Shown: positions 59,226-64,000 of the stretch, piece by piece
Layout: every line of letters starts with the position of its first letter
Position numbering within the stretch: position 1 is the first letter of the stretch
DNA from: Kistimonas sp. bin40
GTDB taxonomy: Bacteria; Pseudomonadota; Gammaproteobacteria; Pseudomonadales; Endozoicomonadaceae
Length of the DNA stretch: 64,000 nt
Direction of reading: 5' to 3'
Assembly: GCA_002238585.1 (NCBI GenBank)
Contig: MPMQ01000012.1
Span: forward strand, 1 to 64,000
The notes under the pieces: generated by a model
Seen by the model: only the letters and a program-made list of their open reading frames with translations
The model's database searches: none
Told to the model about the DNA's origin: nothing
Position numbers and translations under genes: made by a program

Positions 59226-60518
59226 ATGACTGACAAATTGGCGCGGCTCAACGCAAACGTAAAGGGACAGGAAGCAGAACTGGAGCTTCCCGTATACAAA
59301 GGTACCTACGGTCCTGACGTCATCGACGTAAGAGCGCTGACGAAAAGCGGGCTGCTCACCTACGACCCTGGCTTCGTATCCACAGCATCCTGCCAATCCA
59401 GAATTACTTTCATAGATGGTGACAAGGGACAGCTGCTGCACTGCGGTTACCCTATAGAACAACTGGCGGAACAGTCCGATTTCCTTGAGGTCAGCTATCT
59501 CCTTCTACACGGAGAACTGCCCAGCGCCCGGGAAAAAGACAACTTCATACACGCGGTCACGCGGCACACCCTTGTACACGAGCAACTGGCCGAAATCCTG
59601 AAAGGGTTTTACCGTGATGCGCATCCCATGGCGGTGCTCTGTGGACTGGTCAGTGCCATGTCGTCCTTCTACCACGACTCGCTGGATATCAGCAGTGCTC
59701 CCCATCGCGAGAAGACGGCCCTGAGACTGATTGCCAAAATGCCTACCCTGGCAGCCATGGCATACAAGTACGCGCTGGGCCAGCCTGCCATGACACCGCG
59801 CAATGATCTGTCCTATGGCGGAAACTTTCTCCACATGATGTTTGCCACCCCCTGCGAGCCTTACAAGGTCAGTCCCACGCTGGCCAAGGCCATGGACAAA
59901 ATATTCCTTCTGCACGCCGACCATGAGCAAAACGCCTCGACGTCCACAGTGCGCATGGCCGGCTCTTCGGGTGCCAACCCTTTCTCCTGTATCGCCGCCG
60001 GTATAGCGGCACTCTGGGGACCGGCCCACGGTGGCGCCAATGAGGCGGTGCTGAAGATGCTTGATGAAATAGGCGACGAGTCCCGCATTGATCATTACAT
60101 CGCCAGGGCCAAAGACAAAAAGGATCCCTTCCGGCTTATGGGCTTCGGCCACAGAGTCTATAAAAACTTCGATCCCCGCGCCCGGGTGATGATGCAGACC
60201 TGCAACGAGGTCCTGGCAGAGCTGGGCATTGATGACCCCCAGTTGAAGATCGCCAAAAAACTGGAAGAAATTGCGCTCAGGGACAGCTATTTCATCGAGA
60301 GAAATCTGTATCCCAATGTGGATTTTTATTCCGGCATTACTCTCAAGGCGCTCGGCATTCCCCGCGAGATGTTCACTGTCGTTTTTGCCATAGGGCGAAC
60401 GCCAGGCTGGATTTCTCATTGGCATGAAATGCTCAGCGAGGACTACCGCATCAGCCGTCCACGCCAACTGTACACAGGCCCGGCCCGTCGGGACTTCGTC
60501 CCCCTGACGGAGCGCTGA
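59226..60518 (+). CDS. gltA: citrate synthase
   Basis: Condenses oxaloacetate and acetyl-CoA. The hexameric, NADH-sensitive type is inferred from the N-terminal beta domain ([24 protein letters not shown]). [58 protein letters not shown] and [15 protein letters not shown] hold the catalytic His residues, with Asp in NVDFYSG. ATG 59226 has AGGGGCGAG upstream and gives 430 aa; the frame to 59151 is not used. Confidence 0.97.
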   Translation: MTDKLARLNANVKGQEAELELPVYKGTYGPDVIDVRALTKSGLLTYDPGFVSTASCQSRITFIDGDKGQLLHCGYPIEQLAEQSDFLEVSYLLLHGELPSAREKDNFIHAVTRHTLVHEQLAEILKGFYRDAHPMAVLCGLVSAMSSFYHDSLDISSAPHREKTALRLIAKMPTLAAMAYKYALGQPAMTPRNDLSYGGNFLHMMFATPCEPYKVSPTLAKAMDKIFLLHADHEQNASTSTVRMAGSSGANPFSCIAAGIAALWGPAHGGANEAVLKMLDEIGDESRIDHYIARAKDKKDPFRLMGFGHRVYKNFDPRARVMMQTCNEVLAELGIDDPQLKIAKKLEEIALRDSYFIERNLYPNVDFYSGITLKALGIPREMFTVVFAIGRTPGWISHWHEMLSEDYRISRPRQLYTGPARRDFVPLTER

Positions 60519-60738
60519 TGGCTGGCGGAGCAGGACATGCGCGGCGGGCAGGGCCTGTCCGCCAACAAGAGCCCCACTTCCAGGCAGCAGCGCCTTCCGG
60601 GGCTGTCCATTGCCATAGACAACAACAATCAAGGATACACATTTGGCTTCGTCAGACGCGTGCTGAGACGGGAGATCAGCTGGCATGGCAGCATTTCCTG
60701 CACTGTGAAAGGCACGCGACTGGAAGCATTTCCCGAAC

Positions 60739-61479
60739 ATGGAATGGATAACTTCTCCCCAGGCCTGGATTTCGCTGCTGACGCTGACGGTTCTCGAAAT
60801 CGTCCTCGGGATAGACAACATTATCTTCATAAACATTTTGACCAACAGACTCCCGGTCAATCAGCGCGATCAGGCCAGAAAGTGTGGCTTGATAGCGGCC
60901 ATGATAACCCGCCTGCTCCTGTTGCTGTCCCTGTCATGGATAATGAAACTGACCGCCCCGCTTGTGCCCTTGCCACTGATCCAGAAGACACTGTCAGGAC
61001 GTGATCTCATCCTGCTGGGCGGAGGGCTTTTCCTGTTGTTCAAAAGCACCAGTGAAATTCACTCTTTCATGGAAAAGGAGCAGGAACAGGTCGATGAGGC
61101 GGCGCCCGGATACACAACAGGCTTTGCTCTGGTACTGGGCCAGATTGCTGTACTGGACATTGTATTTTCCCTGGACTCCATCATCACTGCCGTTGGAATG
61201 ACTGCGCACCTGCCGGTCATGATTGCTGCTGTCATTCTGTCGGTCAGCGTCATGCTTTACGCGGCCACGCCTGTCGCCCATTTTATTGCCGACCACCCGA
61301 CACTGAAAATGCTGGCACTCAGTTTTCTGATGCTGATAGGCTTGTCCCTTGTGACCGAGGCGCTCGCGTTTTCCATTCCCAAGGGATACATCTACTTTGC
61401 GATGGCTTTTTCCCTGGCTGTGGAAATGCTCAATATCCGCAAGGCCAAACGCCAGCGCAGAAGTGACAGACAGACATAA
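60739..61479 (+). CDS. TerC-family integral membrane protein
   Basis: 246 aa, about seven membrane segments. EIVLGIDNIIFINIL (about 20-34) and VFSLDSIITAVGM (about 143-155) are the two conserved TerC motifs with paired Asp residues that bind or transport metal ions. Members such as YgdQ/YoaE-type proteins are linked to metal (Mn2+) export and tellurite resistance; the exact role is not shown. 220 bp downstream of gltA, same strand, possibly its own unit. Confidence 0.9.
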   Translation: MEWITSPQAWISLLTLTVLEIVLGIDNIIFINILTNRLPVNQRDQARKCGLIAAMITRLLLLLSLSWIMKLTAPLVPLPLIQKTLSGRDLILLGGGLFLLFKSTSEIHSFMEKEQEQVDEAAPGYTTGFALVLGQIAVLDIVFSLDSIITAVGMTAHLPVMIAAVILSVSVMLYAATPVAHFIADHPTLKMLALSFLMLIGLSLVTEALAFSIPKGYIYFAMAFSLAVEMLNIRKAKRQRRSDRQT

Positions 61480-61681
61480 ACTCTCCTGCAACCTCCGGCA
61501 GCGGCAACAACACTATGGTGAGACACGAGGCATCAAGGATAGAATATCCCTTTTTTTGAGGGCGGCTCGGTCAGTCGCACGACCTGCATGCTTCTGCCAA
61601 CAAGTCTCTCGACGAACACTAACCCGTTTCAGGACTGGCCTGTTGTTCCGGTAGCAGGCCAATCCATCGCCGGACATAGAC

Positions 61682-62308
61682 ATGGCCAATCCGCCCTATA
61701 AAAAGAAGAAGGTACAGCCGTCAGAATCGATGCAGCCTGCTTGCAAAACCGGCGCTCTCCTCTCAGACGAAGACAGAAAGCTCCTTCAGCAGGCCATGGC
61801 CGACGTCGATCCACTGTCGCACAAAAAAGCGAAAATGCAGCTCGCCCGGTTGAAAGAACTGCCGTCCACTGTACGGCTGCGTCAACAACGGGCGGCTCAA
61901 ATGGCGACTCCTGCGCCAGAGCCCGATCTGCTGTCGACCCTGCATCTGGAAGAAGTGCAGCCCGATGCCTATGTGGAGCATTGTGGACCGGACATGACTC
62001 ACCACCAGATGCGAAAACTGCGTCTGGGAAAGGGCGAGGTGGAAGATACACTGGATTTACATGGATACAATTTTGAGCAAGCGCGTACCCTGCTCAAACA
62101 GTTCGTTGCTTTTTGTCGCGGCCAGGGCTACACGACAGTCAGGGTCATACATGGTAAGTCGCACTCTGTCTGGGGGCGAAAGAAAAGCATGAAAAGCCAT
62201 GTGTACACCTGGTTGAAACAAATTGAGCAGGTCAAGGGATTTGCTTCCTGTCTTCCCGTAGACGGTGGCACAGGGGCCGTTTATGTTCTGCTGAAAAAGC
62301 AACGTTGA
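61682..62308 (+). CDS. Smr-domain protein
   Basis: 208 aa. N-terminal basic/polar region (1-110) with DPLSHKKAKMQL, then the C-terminal Smr domain: TLDLHGYNFEQARTLLKQF (about 122-140), VRVIHGKSHSVWG (about 155-167) and the closing GGTGAVYVLLKK. Small MutS-related domains are DNA or RNA endonuclease-like. The layout matches the SmrA/YdaL proteins of gammaproteobacteria. Convergent with the Nudix gene. Confidence 0.88.
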   Translation: MANPPYKKKKVQPSESMQPACKTGALLSDEDRKLLQQAMADVDPLSHKKAKMQLARLKELPSTVRLRQQRAAQMATPAPEPDLLSTLHLEEVQPDAYVEHCGPDMTHHQMRKLRLGKGEVEDTLDLHGYNFEQARTLLKQFVAFCRGQGYTTVRVIHGKSHSVWGRKKSMKSHVYTWLKQIEQVKGFASCLPVDGGTGAVYVLLKKQR

Positions 62309-62576
62309 ATAGCAGCTGGCGTCAGACATCGGGCAATGCTGGCACCAAAGGTTTTGTCATGGCACCGGTTCCAGACGCCCTGCCGCACACAGAGGGAGAC
62401 GGGGGGAGACTACACCGCAAGCACTGTGCCCGCTGGAGAGCCCCTGTCCCCCACGGGAACAGCCTCCAGTCTGGATCGCCAGCCTGGCACACGCTGGCCC
62501 CGCGCGTATGACGGGAGACGGACGCCGGGAGCCCCTTCGCCTCTGGTGTAAAAGGCCTTCTGGCCAGGCCCTGCGT

Positions 62577-63116
62577 TTATTCCATTTCCCCGGTGACGGT
62601 TTCTTCCCTGAAAAGGAATTTGCCCCGGGCATGATCCTCAACGAACGAAGTCAACACGCGCTTGACCGGCAGGAAGGCCAACTTTTGCCAGGGGATGCTT
62701 TGCAGCGCAAAAAGGTCGACTTCGAGAGACTCCAGCCCCGGCGAGAAATCGGGCAATTCCATCTGAGCCCGGTAGAAAACATGAACCTGATCCGCATCGG
62801 GAATACTCATGACGGCATAAAGTTGTTCACAGCAGGTGACGGCGCGTGCTTCTTCCCAGGTCTCACGCCTGGCTCCCGCCAGAAGAGTTTCCCGGCTTTC
62901 CATAAAACCTGCCGGGAGGGTCCAGTAGCCATGGCGTGGTTCTATGGCCCTGCGACACAGGAGAACACGATCTCCTATAACAGGCAGGGTGCCGACGACA
63001 ATTTTCGGATTCTGATAGTGAACCATCTGACAGCTGCCGCACACGTACCGGCGCCTGTCATCCCCCTCGGGCACCTGCAAGCTGACAGATGCTCCACACC
63101 CACTGCAATATTTCAT
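62577..63116 (-). CDS. Nudix hydrolase with N-terminal zinc ribbon
   Basis: 179 aa. Zinc-ribbon cysteines YCSGCGA and VCGSC (about 3-30) precede the MutT/Nudix fold. The Nudix box is GFMESRETLLAGARRETWEEA (about 70-90), with the REXXEE core. Such proteins hydrolyse nucleotide diphosphates (ADP-ribose, NADH or similar); the substrate is not determinable. ATG 63116 is 2 nt after the cysZ stop, so the two genes are coupled; the longer frame to 63260 lies inside cysZ. Confidence 0.9.
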   Translation of the reverse strand: MKYCSGCGASVSLQVPEGDDRRRYVCGSCQMVHYQNPKIVVGTLPVIGDRVLLCRRAIEPRHGYWTLPAGFMESRETLLAGARRETWEEARAVTCCEQLYAVMSIPDADQVHVFYRAQMELPDFSPGLESLEVDLFALQSIPWQKLAFLPVKRVLTSFVEDHARGKFLFREETVTGEME

Positions 63117-63118
63117 GG

Positions 63119-63874
63119 TCAGATTCCTTGAGGCTTGTTGTGGCGGCGCTCCACCCACAGATGCGTCCCGCCGATGACAGCCGCAGGCATAAGGACAAGG
63201 GGGGCGAAGGGGATCAGGGTACACAGGGACACGCTCGCACCAAACAGCCAGGTGGGCCACCTGGGCGATGCCAGCAGGCGTCTCGTCTCACGAAAACTGA
63301 CGCCTTCGTTATCCGCAGCATAGTCGCAGTACTGAAGAGCTGTTGCCCAGCCAGAGAACGCCAACCATAACCAGGGGCTGATCAAGTTCACCAGCGGAAT
63401 CAGCGAGATAACAAGCAGAATCAGCATTCTGGGCAGAATATAGCTCAGTTTGTGCAGCTCCCGCGACAGGGTGCGCACTGTGACAGACACGAAAGCCTCC
63501 CAGCGACTGGTCTCTGGCAGACTGTCCGGGGCCAGCCGACGCTGCACTTTTTCGGCCAGCAATCCATAAAAAGGTGCAGCAATCAGATGGGCCACCAGGG
63601 TAAAACTGAACAGAACGACAATAGCCATCGTCAATGCCAACACGGGCCAGAGCAAAAAAGAAAAGACACCCAGCCAGCCGGGCATCTGCCCCAGCCACCG
63701 ATCGAGAAGGGCACTCAACTGATGGAAAGCGACTCCGACAAGCAGGATGTAGAGGATGGTGTTAAGAAGCAGCGGAACAAGAACACAGGACTTCAAACCT
63801 GTTTGTTTGAGCTGGCGCAGGCCAGTCAGTAGCAAGCAAGCTCCCTGCAAAAAGCGGAAAGGGCGGCGTGTCAT
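63119..63874 (-). CDS. cysZ: sulfate transporter CysZ (EI24-like)
   Basis: 251-aa inner-membrane protein for sulfate uptake into cysteine synthesis. Hydrophobic segments at about 24-45, 65-95, 140-175 and 205-235. FSFTLVAHLIAAPFYGLLAEKVQRRL, LPRMLILLVISLIPLVNLISPWLW and YCDYAADNEGVSFRETRRLL are characteristic of CysZ. ATG 63874 (MTRRPFRFLQG) chosen; the frame extends to 63949 without homology. Confidence 0.92.
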   Translation of the reverse strand: MTRRPFRFLQGACLLLTGLRQLKQTGLKSCVLVPLLLNTILYILLVGVAFHQLSALLDRWLGQMPGWLGVFSFLLWPVLALTMAIVVLFSFTLVAHLIAAPFYGLLAEKVQRRLAPDSLPETSRWEAFVSVTVRTLSRELHKLSYILPRMLILLVISLIPLVNLISPWLWLAFSGWATALQYCDYAADNEGVSFRETRRLLASPRWPTWLFGASVSLCTLIPFAPLVLMPAAVIGGTHLWVERRHNKPQGI

Positions 63875-64000
63875 GAGAAGGGTTACCTGAAATCTGCGCA
63901 AGGGGCACCACTGGCTCGCAGTGGGCAAGCTGGTTATTATGTCGCACATTTTCTGGTCTTGACAGGTGTCAGTGACACAGGCGCTATGAGGCAGACAATT

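Noticed and set aside
58973..59233. 86-aa ORF running into the gltA start
   Set aside because: It overlaps the predicted gltA promoter, lacks a Shine-Dalgarno and resembles no family; it may be a chance frame.

Overview
The window is chromosomal DNA from a gammaproteobacterium. The evidence is gene order: a divergent ponA/pilMNOPQ-aroK locus, thrS-infC-rpmI-rplT, ffh next to rpsP-rimM-trmD-rplS, and a TCA-cycle block with gltA divergent from sdhCDAB-sucAB-lpd-sucCD, an arrangement like that of Pseudomonas and Oceanospirillales-type bacteria. Protein sequences (FadB/FadA, PilQ, SucA, LpdA) fit that group. Genus cannot be fixed by reading. A CS1-type chaperone-usher pilus, a type III secretion chaperone-like gene, many tandem repeats and decayed mobile elements would suit a host-associated lifestyle, but that is inference.

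Layout. 1-0.54 kb: 103-bp tandem repeats just downstream of aroK. 0.54-5.7 kb (minus): type IV pilus assembly genes pilM-N-O-P-Q and aroK. 5.8-8.3 kb (plus): ponA (PBP1A). 8.3-10.3 kb: a repeat-bearing spacer and a Bcr/CflA-type MFS exporter. 10.8-16.3 kb (plus): two paralogous fimbrial subunits, a chaperone and an usher. 16.3-18.8 kb: gene-free, with 172-bp, 11-bp and 8-bp tandem arrays. 18.8-20.6 kb (minus): a secreted or membrane protein of unknown function. 20.9-28.4 kb (plus): thrS, infC (with a long acidic tail), rpmI, rplT, an unknown Pro/Ser-rich protein, zapE and deaD. 28.4-32.0 kb: a repeat island with a 78-bp dRS3-like array, two ~510-bp direct repeats and an internally deleted IS21-type element. 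32.0-35.5 kb (minus): BCCT transporter, xthA, aat. 35.7-39.0 kb (plus): fadB, fadA. 39.6-42.1 kb (minus): CesT-like chaperone and NhaC-type antiporter. 42.9-46.8 kb (minus): ffh, rpsP, rimM, an unassigned ORF, trmD, rplS. 47.2-58.7 kb (minus): sdhCDAB, sucAB, lpdA, sucCD. 59.2-64 kb: gltA, a TerC-family protein, an Smr-domain protein, then (minus) a Nudix hydrolase and cysZ.

How the genes work together. The pil genes encode the alignment subcomplex and outer-membrane secretin of type IV pili. The fimbrial locus has subunits, chaperone and usher but no visible tip adhesin. The TCA block supplies citrate synthase, succinate dehydrogenase, the 2-oxoglutarate dehydrogenase complex and succinyl-CoA synthetase, and FadBA feeds it acetyl-CoA. 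The ribosome-related operons supply translation functions.

The least ordinary parts are a 121-aa ORF that exactly fills the rimM-trmD gap, the extended IF3, a Pro/Ser-rich ORF whose ribosome-binding site lies in a hairpin loop, the unknown 578-aa envelope protein, and a dispersed GC-rich hairpin family resembling IS200/IS605 (TnpB) right ends. No rRNA, tRNA or CRISPR array was recognised.
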